64,000 nucleotides of DNA from Galeopsis tetrahit (lineage: Eukaryota > Streptophyta > Magnoliopsida > Lamiales > Lamiaceae). The stretch lies in the NCBI GenBank assembly GCA_963675135.1, contig OY776129.1, forward strand, positions 69,843,348 through 69,907,347, read 5' to 3'. The translations under genes and the position numbers were made by a program. The notes beneath the pieces were generated by a model. It worked only from the letters and a program-made list of their open reading frames with translations, did not search any database and was not told the DNA's origin. Positions 48,003-59,466 of the stretch are shown piece after piece; within the stretch, counting starts at the first letter, position 1, and the number at the start of each line of letters is the position of its first letter.

Positions 48003-48889
48003 CAGATCTGAGTTTGTAGATCTGTAGATCTGGTGTAGTTTTTTTCAATTCTTGTTAGGGATCAACGTAGATCTTGTCCGTAACGGAGCCACGGTGACCG
48101 TTCGGGTATTTCTACGTTGATCCTATTTTACTGCTTTCTTAGATAGTTTTTTGGTGCTTGCTTAGTTTTTGTTTTAGTTTCCGTTGGTTGTCTCTGCGTG
48201 TGCTTTGTTGTGGCTGTGGTTTTTTTTATGGGTGGGCTCCTTGAGACAGACTCGAGAGCCCTGGTGCTATGGTACTATTGAATCGGGTACTCGTGGAACT
48301 TTGTCTGTTTATTTTATTTCCTGTTCTTGATATGAGAACACCTTAGTGTGGGGTTGTCTCATTTAAAGATTGGAGACCTGGACACTTGTTAAAGACAAAG
48401 GGAAACTCGTCTTTCCTCTTCACGCGATTGGAGTGGACGGCGATATCCGTTTGGTTTGAAGATCAAGATCTTAGCTCGTGATTTGTAACTCTATTTTATG
48501 ATCTTGTAAACCCTCCATAAAAAAAAAAAAAAAACATAAGACATCAAAATAGTAATTTAAGTTCAAATACACAAAAAAATTGTAAATTAAAAACCACCTT
48601 TCATATCATCATCAAAGTTCTCTTCATTTTCTTCTCGTTCATCTTCACAATTTTCAACAACATTAGATAAAGATCTCCCTTCAATAAAGTTGTCTCAGTA
48701 CGTGCACAATTCTCATCTACATTTAAAAAAAACCACGGGCCAACCCGCTAAAACCCGCGACCCATACGATCTAGACCGAACAGTCCCACTCCTAAATGAG
48801 TTTGTAAATATTTAGTCCAACCGATTATATTAATAGGCGGGGGCGGGCCGACCCAATGGGCTCAACCCATTTTGACAGCTATAATAAAT

Positions 48890-49625
48890 ATATCTATTTC
48901 TTCATTGAATGTTTAGATTGGTGGGTATTTATGTAATAAATTGTATGATTCAATTATTAATTCGTATGTTGATATATAATTATTGCGACGAGAGTTGATA
49001 TTCGTGTTTGATCGTAGTAGTGAGGATTGGAATAGTGTGATTTGAGTTTATATTGGTTTATCACAACGAGAGTTTAGTAAATTCATTAGAATTTACATTA
49101 TTTACTTGGTGGAAATTTAAGTAATTAATGAAGAGGTTATAGAAGCTTGTACTTTAATATGTAAGTGGAAAAACATGATTAGGGTTTAGAATACACTGTA
49201 TATATATATTATGTAGAACCCCCTTTGTTATGTGATTACCCGATTAAATACATTTTTAGAACACATTAACACTCTCATTCACTATTTGATTTTGATTATC
49301 ATTTTACTTGTTTTTTTATAGTTAGTATTTATTTTGTTGAATTTGCATTTAGTTTAATTATTCACCACATGTTTCATCACTATAATTACGTGACGACACA
49401 TAACAATAAGACTGTACTAGCAAACTAGTCTTGTGGTTCCATAATTTAATCGGATACTTATCAACTACTATGAGGACCCTCTTACACTTGAGAAATGACT
49501 ATTAAGAAAGTACGTGTCATTCATACATGAAATAAAATATAAATAATTAAAACAAATTTAGATCAAAATTTTGTGGGTCAAACACGGGTCAATGCGAGTC
49601 AACACGGTTAATATTTAATTAAAAT
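48890..49625. other. AT-rich spacer, no gene seen
   Basis: No coding sequence or repeat that I can support. Confidence 0.5.
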
Positions 49626-51729
49626 ATATTTTTTTGGGTAGGTCTCCTATGAAATTGAGTCTATATAAGAAATTGAGTTGACCAAGTCAATGGTTGACTT
49701 TTGACTTGATCAACTTTTTTTTTTTCAGTAATTTTTTTCTTTTTTTTTTGTTACACTTTTTCAATTGTAGTAACTTACACATTTCAAAATAATATTTTCA
49801 GTTATATTGACATACATTTTTTTGTAATGTTATATAGACATGTACTTTTCAGTTGTAATAACTTACCCTTTTCATTAAAGAGAGAATTGTTCATAAGGAT
49901 ATTTCACCTATAGAATTTATATAGAAAGACAACTTTTTGTTTTAATTCAAATAAGGACAACATTGCACATAGGTTTACTAATTTATCTTTATCATTAATT
50001 AAATCACAAAATTACATATAACTAATAAGTCAACCATTAAAAATGGAATTCTGGAAACATTATATTCTAAAAAATTGCGATCATTTATTATCCAACCAAA
50101 ATCCAAATTCCTTTTAACATTCAAATCTCTCACATTTTATAATGTTTTCACTTATAAATATATTGTCTTTTATTTCTGATTTCAATATCAAATGAATGAA
50201 AGTTATTTTACTTTGACATAGTGATTAAAGTATTAACATCTTTTAACATTCTATAATTTGAAACATATCATATATTGATCCGAAAAAATTATGTCTATAT
50301 ATATGTGTATAAACTATAAAGTATCTAATTTTAAAATTATATATTTGTATTCAATATAAAAAAAATCGCAAAAAATAATAATATAAATTGAAAGTATAAA
50401 AAAAAAAACTAAATAATACAGTATTATTATATAGATACACATGTTTTGTTGAGAAAATATATAAATTACATTAAATTTTAATCCTTCACATTCAAATTAA
50501 TTTTTTTAATATCCTACCTTCACAATCAAATAGTTTTTTCTAATTTCTTCTCTTCTCTTCTCTTCTCATAATTTTATTAATAAATATATTTTAAACATTT
50601 TATTTTCTCAAAAAATATTCAAGAAGAAAATAAAATATAGCAGTAAGAACAAGATTTTAAAAAGATAAAATCAATTTTTCATATCCAAGCTGATCTTTCT
50701 CGATCCACTCTCTTTCGCCTATTTTTCTCTTTTTCAAATTTTATTAGAATCAATCACTTTGCACATCATCATCAAGCAGGAAACATAATTTCATCTAATT
50801 TTCTCATTCTCCATTTTCTTCTGAAAATTTATGTTTATGTTTGCTCTATTTGAATGGGAAAGATTTGTATTTATTTTTAAAATATATTAATAAATGATTG
50901 GTTATATATCATCACTCTATATGCAGATTTAAAAACATATATGTAAAAAATTGTTACATATTCTTGTTGACAATCTAAAATACGTGATAATATGCAATAG
51001 AATAATATATATGTAATAAAATGTTCTAAAATATTAATTTTATTTTAAACAATTAATATAGAATATATAATTTGATAATAACATGTCATTAGTTATAGAG
51101 ATGCATGATTCTTTGAGTTTGAATTATATTATAAATGAAATTAATTATATAATATTACTTTACAATTTATTTATATTTTAAAAATGGTTGCATATTCTCA
51201 ATAATATGCAAAAATATGTTGCATATAATTTATTAACTTCACAATATTAAAAATCACGCTCATTTATTAACTTTCCAAAATTTCAAAAATTTACTAATCT
51301 CTCAGTTCGATTTTCAAAAACCAAGGAATCAATTAGCTATTGAAAAAATTGTTGCATATTCTCAGTGACATGCAAAAATATGTTGCATATAATTTAAAAT
51401 AATTCATAATATGCAATAGAATAATATATATGTAATAAGATTTCTAAAATATTAATTTTATTTAAAAATATTCGGAATATGCATTATACATACAAATATA
51501 TGCAATAAATTGGGTTTACATATGAAACGAAAATTGCATGTTGTGTTATCAGCCAAAAACCTTCAAATCTAATTGAGGGGTTAATTTTCACAGCAACTGC
51601 ACAACCATCACAAATCACAATAGGTGATTTGCCCCAGAAAACAATAACATTTGTTATCAGCTGCATCCAACTATAACTAACGTCCCATTGAACGATTCAA
51701 CTTAAATTGGGTTTCCCCTAGTGAAATTG

Positions 51730-52048
51730 CATTAAAGAGAGAACCCAAAAGCCAAAACGTAAAAAAGAGCATCAGATAGATTTTCTAAAAATGTTAAGGG
51801 AAATAAATGAAAGCGTACAATATAAGTGCCCTGTTCGGCTAAATAAATAAAGCTCATAAGAAGACGAATTGCTGAATTTTCTTGCACTTTTGTAGAGTTC
51901 AACAACATTTTTATTGGGATCTTCAACTGCTTTGCTGCTATGTGAGTCTAAGACATAGTTTCCAGCGGGATTCTGGTCGCCGATGAAGCTCTTGCCGTTG
52001 ATTGTGACGTTGGAAGATGAACCGCAGTTGATGAAGTAGCGATCAACC
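51730..52048 (-). pseudogene. Malectin-like receptor kinase ectodomain fragment (captured)
   Basis: From 52048 downward the minus strand reads VDRYFINCGSSSNVTINGKS, then FIGDQNPAGNYVL and LYKSARKFSNSSSYE. This is the start of the malectin-like ectodomain of CrRLK1L-type receptor kinases (family pattern YLINCGS...). After about 51840 the frame shifts, and the domain continues in another frame as EQGTYIVRFHLFPL and LSDALFYVLAFGFSL, where the family has a YxVRFHFYPF pattern followed by an SxAxFxVxAxGxSLL pattern. A stop lies just upstream (52049-52051) and no signal peptide or kinase is present, so it is a non-functional fragment inside the MULE. An AG dinucleotide precedes the GTT, consistent with a copied exon edge. 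Confidence 0.75.
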
Positions 52049-52270
52049 TATGATTCCACCTAAATCTACAACATGCTCAAATTGTTATGAATTTTGATGG
52101 CATCTGATACAATACAGATTTTTAAAAAACCGGATCTAACAAATGCGAATAAATGAACAGAGAAAACAAAAGATCTCTTTAAAAAATAACGAAAATTGAA
52201 CCAAATAACAAAATCAAACAATAAACACTCATTTAAAAAGGGGTTGAAGGAATAATTTCGAATTTCATAC

Positions 52271-52434
52271 CTAAAATAGTCGCAATCCCTTCGATCTTTT
52301 CGGGCGAAGGAACAACGCCGGGTTCACAATAGACAGATCTACCATCGGGGGAAGGGGGCAGATCATCTCTAACGTTTGTAAGCGATGGGGTGGGAGCAGG
52401 GGATTTGTTTGCAAAAATATCAGGAACAAGATTT
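52271..52434 (-). pseudogene. Unidentified exon-like fragment inside the MULE
   Basis: A 164-base open stretch bounded by an AG acceptor (TTTTGTAG at its upper edge) and a GT donor (TTTTAG|GTATGA at its lower edge). It reads Pro/Ser-rich, then YCEPGVVPSPEKIEGIATIL. The last 20 residues, and the phase-1 exit, resemble the exon 1 end of plant cysteine oxidases (GPGxxPSxEKIExLxxIL), but the upstream part does not. I do not assign a parent gene. Codon usage and GC exceed the flanks, supporting host origin. Confidence 0.5.
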
Positions 52435-53399
52435 CTACAAAATACAATTAGTTTTAGAAATATCAAATTTTTAATTCAAATCAACCGATTATATGGAAAT
52501 TAGTTTTGATAAGGAAAGTCAAATTGAATGATTTGTTTTTTTAAAATTCCTTGAAAAGTGGGATTTAAATTACAATTACAATATTAATTTAAATTAATTA
52601 TTATTTGTGGAAGAAAAGGGTATAAAGGGGATTTTATGTTGATTTTGGATCTTATTTGTAATTATTTAAATTTGTGTCTTTCTATATATTAATGTCTTTA
52701 GGATTGTCTCTTAGAGGGAATAATCTCTTCATGAAAATATTGTGTTTCACTTTTTAGTTATATTGACATACACTTTTTAATAATATTGTGTTGCACTTTT
52801 CAGTTATACTAACTTGCACTTTCTAGTTATAATAACTTACATTTTTCATTAAAAATTGTGTTGCACTTTTCAAATTATAGTGACTTACACTTTTCCAACA
52901 CACACCTTTTCGAAAAAAAAAAAGTTGACAAAATCAACGTTCAATCATTGACCGTTGACCAAGTCAACTCAGTTTCTTGTATATAATTGATTTTATACCA
53001 GATCAATCCATATTTTTTTTACTTTCAAGTAATGTTTTACTCCATGATCAAAATATTCTCACTACAAGTCAAAAAATATTTTGGGCAAAATCTCCAGAAT
53101 GTTTTTTTGACATGTAAGTAGTATATTTTTTGTCCTGTAGTTTGCGAACCGTGAGTTTTTTGAGCGATACGGATCCATACTTTTGATTCGTATTTTTTTT
53201 TAAATGTCTAAATTAGACATATTTTATGTGTAAAACATTTCACACAAGTGTTCCTCTTATTAGTTATTACAAAATTGTCTATTTAATCCATACGAGACAC
53301 ATAATATTTTTCTACATTTCTTATAGATATACCCCTTACTCGCCATAATAGGTTCACCTCTAGTAGGTGCGAATTACATGCAGTATTAGAAAATGTGAA

Positions 53400-54303
53400 A
53401 GTCTTTCTTCTCTCTCCTCTTTATTCAGAATAATAGTCCCCTCTCTCCTCCCTTAATCACCGTCGGCAACTCATCTCCCTCACCACTATCTACATCTTCT
53501 TTCTTCTTTTCATGTAAATCGATTTCAGGTACCAGTTTTTCGACGCTCTCATCAATGTTTTCGTCGTCTCGTCACACCGCCGCCGCAGTACAACCGTCGT
53601 CGGCTACTTTCGCTTGTTGTCGCTCGGTAGCCCCACCAGACCATTCCCCACATCCATTTTCGATTTAATGTAATTTTTTTCAGAGTTAGTTGGGATCAAT
53701 GGATAAATCCTCCTTACCGGCGCTACGGTGGCCGATTGGGCGAGGTTATCTGTTGATCCCTTTTACTGCTTTTCTAGGTTCGTTTTTTTACTGCTTTCTA
53801 AGTTGTTTTAGTTTCTTAGTTTACTGTTATTTCTTGTTTTATCTTTCTACGCCTTATGCAGTCTTTGTTCGGTCGTAGGACTCTTTCCCCTGTGGTGGGA
53901 CCTTTTCGGTTGGAGGACTTTGTCCCTTGTGTGGGACTTTGGTTTTTTTGTGGGTCTTGCTCTCCCTTGTGTAGGATTGCTTTCCCATGTGTGGGACTTT
54001 TGGACTTTTTTTGAGTGGTTTGAAGTTTGGTAGGTCGTGGTATTTGGTGGAACTTTGTTCCTTTCTTTGTTTCCGGTTTATTAATATGAGAACACCTTAG
54101 TGTGGGGTTGTCTCGTATTGAGAATGGAGACCTGGACGTTCATGTGGAGCAAATGGTACACTCGTTTTCCTCTTCCTTACGAATGAATGGGACAGCGACC
54201 GTGACACAAAAGACTGTCTATCTTAATTTGAAGATCATTAGATTTGAGCGCAAAATTATATTAACATTTCACTTTGATCTGGTAAACCCTAAAAAAAAAA
54301 AAA
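53400..54303 (+). mobile_element. Poly(A)-tailed non-autonomous retroposon, copy B
   Basis: Shares with copy A, in the same order, a GGGATCAA...TTGATCC block followed by TTTTACTGCTTTC (about 53692-53780), ATGAGAACACCTTAGTGTGG then GGGTTGTCTC and GAGACCTGGAC (54086-54137), and GATCTGGTAAACCCT just before the A tract (54291-54303). The 5' part differs from copy A and contains several GTGTGGGACTTT repeats (53890-54010). The left end is uncertain because I found no target duplication. No ORF of note. Confidence 0.65.
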
Positions 54304-54629
54304 GTTATTTATTTTTAGCATAGCTCCACAACATGACCATGGATACTTGCATTAAATACTCCCCCTGAGGGTAACATTTGCATACATAAGTTGTGCTGTA
54401 TATTTTTTTCATTTACATACCATATCACTTGTTAAATAATATTTTCTCTGATCAATTTTATAATTTCCAATTTTTTTGTTGTTCAATTTTATTATTCTCA
54501 TTCTTTATTTAAATTTTTTTGTTATTTACATTTTTTTATCTCCACCTTTCAACCATCACTTATTTACTCAAATTATCATTGACTTTATTTATAAACAATC
54601 ACTTTATTTATAAATGTACCCACAACATC

Positions 54630-55333
54630 CAGGGACGGACCTACATATTAGTTGGGGGTGGCCATGGCCCCCCTCAAATTTTTAAAATTTTCTACTAATA
54701 ATGACATGAGTTATTAATATATAATAAAGTATTTATATTTATTGGTTTGGACTCTATTTAACTAATGTGTATTTGATTAGGCCTTTGAGAATTGATTCTA
54801 AAAATAAAGTCAGTCCAAATTGTATAACTATATATTTTTTAAAATATACTTGTAATATTTAAGTAGACATTAAAATTGAGAATTAACTGGAGATCAATAT
54901 CTCTTGCATTCCGATTCTTCACGATTTCACACTTTCACACTAGCGGACAACACATTTTTAGTTTGAGTAATTTTGAGTATAATTATGTAGATTTTCAGTT
55001 TTACCTATAATATTTTTTTTTCGTTTTTTACGTTATATTGTACTTTTTTATTATCATGGTATAATGTTTTATTATCTAGATTTATTAGATCTTACTTAAT
55101 CTACATTAAAAAAAAATGATAAAATTCACACGCACACATATATGCATAACATACAACTCATGAGACGTTTTAAGTTCCAATATATTAATGTCATATTTAT
55201 ATATTTTAAAATATTTAATGATGAATATTAATGTAATTAATGAAAAAAAAATTATATTTTCATATATAAAATATGTTAGTGTTGAATTGTATTTTTTGGC
55301 CCCCCTCACAATCGAATCCTGGTTCCGTCCCTG
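54630..55333. mobile_element. hAT-type non-autonomous element (704 bp)
   Basis: The terminal repeats CAGGGACGGACC and GGTTCCGTCCCTG are flanked by the exact 8-bp duplication ACAACATC (54622-54629, 55334-55341). Subterminal GGCCCCCCTCA occurs near both ends (54667, 55300) in direct orientation. The interior is AT-rich without coding capacity. Confidence 0.92.
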
Positions 55334-55341
55334 ACAACATC

Positions 55342-56760
55342 TCATCATACCTCCAATTTATCTACTATATACATACACTAATCAATATTTATTAAAATTC
55401 GTACGGATAAAAATGAACATAATAAAATTGGAAGGAGAGAGTATCACTTGCATTTATAAAATACGAGTAATAAATTAATATTTCACACGCGCAACCATAC
55501 TCATTTGGATGGAAATGATATTTTGATATCATTTGACGAATAATGTGATATTACAAATTTAAAAAAATACACCACTCTCATGCAACTTTATATATAAGTA
55601 TGTACTTGTAATAGTATATTTTATCATTAAAAATATATTACTAGTATGTCTTTCTAATCATACTCGATTTTTGGGTAATACCAGTCGTGATGCCCCAAAG
55701 TCATGGAGTACTGTATCTGCTTTTCAATTTGGCCATGGCGAATTGAGATTTAGTAGCGGATTCATCTCTAAGTTTCGAATTCGAAATTCTTAGAGCTACA
55801 AAACGAGTTTTAAGAGATTCGTACATATATTAGTCTGCTCCTTGCCTTTTTAAGTGGGACCTCTGTTCGTTTGCTACCATATCAAATGGATTTCCGTTAA
55901 TGAACAGTGAGATTGATCCTTGTTGAGTGTCAAACAATTATCTTACATTGAAAAAACATTGAATGATCATCGAGTATAAAAAGAAGATTAGTATCTTCAT
56001 TGATATTAGACCTTTTTTGATAACTCAAAAGCAAAGCCGCGTGATGACCTATTACAAAAACGGATTGAGGATTAATTCATAAATCAAATTAATTGATCTA
56101 TGGAAACTTTAAAAAATGAAATCAGGTGTATTGGTAGTGAGAAGAAGTGGGCATAGAAACCCAAACTGTGAGCATAGCACGTGATAGTGACACCCTGTGC
56201 TGTCCAAATCCACCCATAAACAGTGTACTCGTTAAAATAGTCGTTCAGCTGTTTTCTTTTCAAATCTTGGGGCGGGAATAAAACTGCTGTCTTTCCTTTT
56301 ACCGTAAATCATCATATCCACTTCACATATGCATATATGTCCCTACGTACTGTAGAAATAATTTAATTATTTCTATTCAAAATATTTAACCTTTTAAGAC
56401 AATTAAAATTTTAAAGACTTTCAACAAATAAAGGACTGTAGGATACAATTTATGTAAACCAAAAACTCATCCATTCATATTTTTTAAATTCTAGCTCCAC
56501 CATTGTATAATGTATACAATGACGGCCCGGAATACTTTTTTCTTTTGCTGGAGTATTATTTTCATATTATATAGATTATAATTTCAATCTTTTTTTCCAT
56601 CCTCATTAAAGGTTGTGGGATATTTTTTTTTATCTATTAATATTAATAAACAACCGAATTCTCACATTAAAACTCGTGATAAAGTTAAATGGAAACAAAT
56701 AAAAGACGGAAGAGTAAGTAGTAGTATGATTTGATTAGGTTGGGCGGGCCCTTTAGTTTT
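55342..56760. other. AT-rich spacer upstream of the cysteine oxidase gene
   Basis: No gene or structured repeat that I can support. Confidence 0.5.
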
Positions 56761-56814
56761 TGACGTTACCAGGTACATAGCCCCTGGTTTTTCCCTCTCC
56801 TTAATTCATCCTCG

Positions 56815-56822
56815 TATATAAA
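56815..56822 (+). promoter_or_regulatory. Probable TATA box of the cysteine oxidase gene
   Basis: TATATAAA about 185 bases upstream of the ATG at 57003, followed by a pyrimidine-rich leader (CTCAACCCCATACATACACC) typical of plant transcription starts. Confidence 0.6.
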
Positions 56823-57002
56823 TTGGTTTGCACTTTTTCTCAACCCCATACATACACCATTTTCTCTTCCTGACTTTTATTCCCTTTACCACTACTACCA
56901 CATCCACTTTATTGAACAGAAGAAATATCTGCTGCTGCAACTTACATGTGAAAACACCAAGTGACCGCCCTGTTTGAAATCAAATTAGAGTAATAGTTGA
57001 CG

Positions 57003-59399
57003 ATGACAGTAGAAGCTGCGGGTATGGTGGACAAAATGAGAAGATGTTCATCGGTTATAAAGAAGAAGAAGAAGAAAGTGATGATGAGAATTATTCAATT
57101 GAGGAGGATGATGATGATTCATTCTAATTATAATTATAATTCAACTTTGCAGCGCCTCTTTGATTCGTGCAAACATGTGTTTAAGGGCCCTGGAACCGTT
57201 CCTTGTCTTCCTCATGTTCAAAATCTCTCCTATATTCTTGGTAACCTCTCTCTCTCTCAATCATCTTCATTATTAATTAATTGTGCAAATTATATATAGA
57301 GATCAAATTAATCATTTTATTTTGTATATATAGATTGTATGAAGCCGGAAGATGTTGGACTTAGCAGGGACATGCAATTCTTTAAACCTAAAATGAGTGA
57401 TCAGGTTGAAGGGGCTCTCAGAGTTACTTCAGCAACCATCTACAAATCTCCTAATTTTGAGGTAATTAATTATTATTCCCTTAAGCATCATTTCACGTAC
57501 ACTCTCTTATCCTAATTCTTTTTTTTTTTTTTAGTCCTGTAATTTGTCCATCCCTATTTCGATTTCAGCCCCACTGCCCTTTTAAGTTAATTTTAAGAGA
57601 TAAAAATAGTCTTGTAACTTCAATTTTCTGGCATCCTATAGTCTAGTAACTAGTTGCAGGAGGTGAAACATTCAATTTAGCTTCAATCAAATATTTCACC
57701 TCCTACTATTTGTACTTAAACCGAATTTGGGATAATTTATTTACATGCAAGACTTAAAAAAATTATTCAAATTTATTTTCTTTCCAATTTCATTATTCTT
57801 ATTCATTTTTATTTTTTTTAAATATTACTATTCAGACAACTTTATCTGTATCTTCCACTATAGTTTATTTACTTAAATTGTCATTTATTTTATTTATAAA
57901 CAATAGTAATTTTTTTAAGTAACTCTACCGACTACCATACTTCATCATTTCCCCAAATCTATCTATTTTATATATAAACTATTTTATCTAATATTTAATG
58001 GTAAAGTCTAGTATGCACTTGAGTGCATGCTATGCACCCTAGTCCATTTGCACTTTTCAGTTTTACTGACTTACACTTTTTGGTAAATGGTGTTGCACTT
58101 TTCAATTATTACTAAAAATATTATTATACAGTTTAATATTTAAAAAGTGCAACACCATTTACCAAAAAGTGTAAGTCAGTAAAACTGAAAAGTGCAACAT
58201 GGACTAGGGTGTGCACTCGAGACCAACCCATATTTAATATCTAATTTGGTAATCTACTTGAGATAATTTAATAACGTAAATTGTACGTGCAGTTGTCCAT
58301 TTTCTTTATACCGGCAAGTGGTGTTATACCCCTTCACAACCACCCAGAAATGACTGTTTTCAGCAAGCTTCTGTTGGGGACTATGCACATAAAAGCATAC
58401 GATTGGGTCGACAATTCACCAAATTCTAAACGTGAGTCTGCCGTTTTAAAGAGAGATATGAAATTAGTTCATTTATATTAATAATTTTCTAATATATATA
58501 AATACGTACTACTACTACAGGGAGAAAGGCTAAGCTAAAAGCAAACACACGATTCACAGCTCCGTGCGACACGTCAGTATTATATCCAACATCAGGAGGA
58601 AATATCCATGAATTCACAGCGATAACGCCATGTGCTGTGCTTGATGTAATTGGACCCCCCTATTCCAAAGACGATGGCCGCGAATGTTCCTATTATACAG
58701 AAATTCCATGCCATACTTTACTTCAGGGTAAGAAATATTCTCTTCATATTGGTTGGTTCTATAAGTTTGCCATTTTAATTAATTTTCACTTTTTTAAAAT
58801 TGGTTTTGTAAGTTTACCATATTAAAAGTCAAATACTGTAAATTTATAAATTCACTTTTTATTACAAATTTTCAAAGTAGGAAGAGTAGTCTCTATATAT
58901 CCTAATATTGACATTTAACACGCAGCACGCGTGCATGATATATACAGCTAGCTTGACTATTGATTATTCTCAGAAGTATACATGTCACCCTCATCCATCT
59001 AAATAGCATAATATAAAATGGAAAAAAAATGGGCAAATTCTTGGACAGACGGTGCAACACTTTTTTGTTTTTAATCAGTAATATTTGTGTTTTTATTGAA
59101 TAATATTAGTTGTTTTTATTGAAAAGTAGTACTCCAGTAATTTTAACAACGACAAATTCGTCTGCCATGTTAGGATTCATTTTAACAATAAAAAAATTAT
59201 CGAGTTTGAAGATGATAAATATATTTCCATTTGACATTCAAAAGTGTTGTTTTCATGATTAATTTCAGATAAAGAAGAAATTACAAAGGTTAAAGAGGAA
59301 TGGTGTTGGTTGGAAGAAATAGAGATCCCTAAGGAGTCGGAGATGGACGGTATTGAGTATATGGGCCCAAAGATTAACATTACCAATTCACTCTTTTAA
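57003..59399 (+). CDS. PCO: Plant cysteine oxidase (PCO1/2 type, 280 aa, 5 exons)
   Basis: Five exons join in frame: 57003-57240, 57334-57461, 58293-58431, 58521-58727 and 59269-59399. They give 280 residues and TAA, all GT-AG. It is a cupin-fold thiol dioxygenase of the PCO/ADO family. The iron-binding histidines are H137 and H139 (LHNHPEMTVFSK) and H198 (GGNIHEFTAITPCAVLDVIG). The family dioxygenates the N-terminal Cys of ERF-VII factors and similar proteins, marking them for N-degron decay in air and so acting as an oxygen sensor. The Lys-rich N-terminal extension before LQRLFDSCKHVF places it with PCO1/2 rather than the shorter PCO4/5. The ATG at 57003 is the first in frame; a second Met occurs 7 codons on. 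Intron 2 holds a MITE. A HNHPE...M variant (E for the usual G after HNHP) is worth noting. Confidence 0.93.
58000..58229. mobile_element. MULE-type MITE, near-perfect hairpin, in PCO intron 2
   Basis: Exact 9-bp duplication ATATTTAAT (57991-57999, 58230-58238). Arms of about 70 bp are almost perfectly complementary: left GCACCCTAGTCCATTTGCAC then TTTTCAGTTTTACTGACTTA; right the reverse complement, ending GGACTAGGGTGTGC. The right terminus read inward, GGGTTGGTCTC, matches the start of the large MULE at 49636 (GGGTAGGTCTCC). The TTGCACTTTTCAGTT...ACTTACACTTT motifs recur in that MULE's right inverted repeat (about 52740-52900). Confidence 0.9.
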
Positions 59400-59466
59400 A
59401 TATACATACATACTCATTTTCTTCGTATATCCCCTTCATTTGTAGAATGAATGAAAAGTCACACTT

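Larger units (their letters stand above)
36793..48530 (+). mobile_element. Poly(A)-tailed non-autonomous retroposon, copy A, interrupted by Athila
   Basis: About 805 bp of retroposon lies in two parts, 36793-37074 and 48008-48530, ending in an A tract (48519-48534). The whole is flanked by the 17-bp direct repeat AAAACATAAGACATCAA (36776-36792 and 48531-48547); at least 13 bases are outside the A tract. The body has six or more AGATCTG motifs spaced about 20 bases (37008-37073 and 48004-48032), a stem-capable GGATCAACGTAGAT / TCTACGTTGATCC pair (48058-48125), and a conserved 3' block ATGAGAACACCTTAGTGTGG. No ORF of note. Copy B lies at 53400-54303. Confidence 0.75.
36423..48886. mobile_element. 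Outer TIR element (hAT-like), split by nested insertions
   Basis: Left GACCTGTCAAGAACGGGCTA (36423 onward) and right GGGCTCAACCCATTTTGACA (ending about 48886) are imperfect inverted repeats. Both ends then carry GC-rich GGGCCGA/CGGGCC motifs, against AT-rich interiors. Excluding the insertion at 36793-48530, the element was roughly 0.7 kb and non-coding. The target duplication is not clean (AT-rich on both sides), so the exact ends are approximate. Confidence 0.6.
49636..53009. mobile_element. Mutator-like (Pack-MULE-type) element carrying host gene fragments
   Basis: A 3,374-bp segment is bounded by long, diverged inverted repeats: left GGGTAGGTCTCCTATGAAAT (49636 on) and right, read inward, GGATTGATCTGGTATAAAAT. 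Both continue as ACAAGAAACTGAGTTGAC-like and TTGACTTGGTCAAC-like blocks for about 250 bp (left to about 49890, right from about 52725). The segment lies between copies of ATATTTTTTT (49626-49635 and 53010-53019), fitting the 9-10 bp duplication of MULEs, though T-rich repeats can be chance. Inside are a receptor-kinase ectodomain fragment and another exon-like stretch, both minus strand, and no transposase. A direct repeat of about 130 bp occurs at 50955-51090 and 51345-51475. Confidence 0.75.

Noticed and set aside
56997..57002. Start of PCO two codons earlier
   Set aside because: The codon is TTG; the first ATG in frame is 57003.
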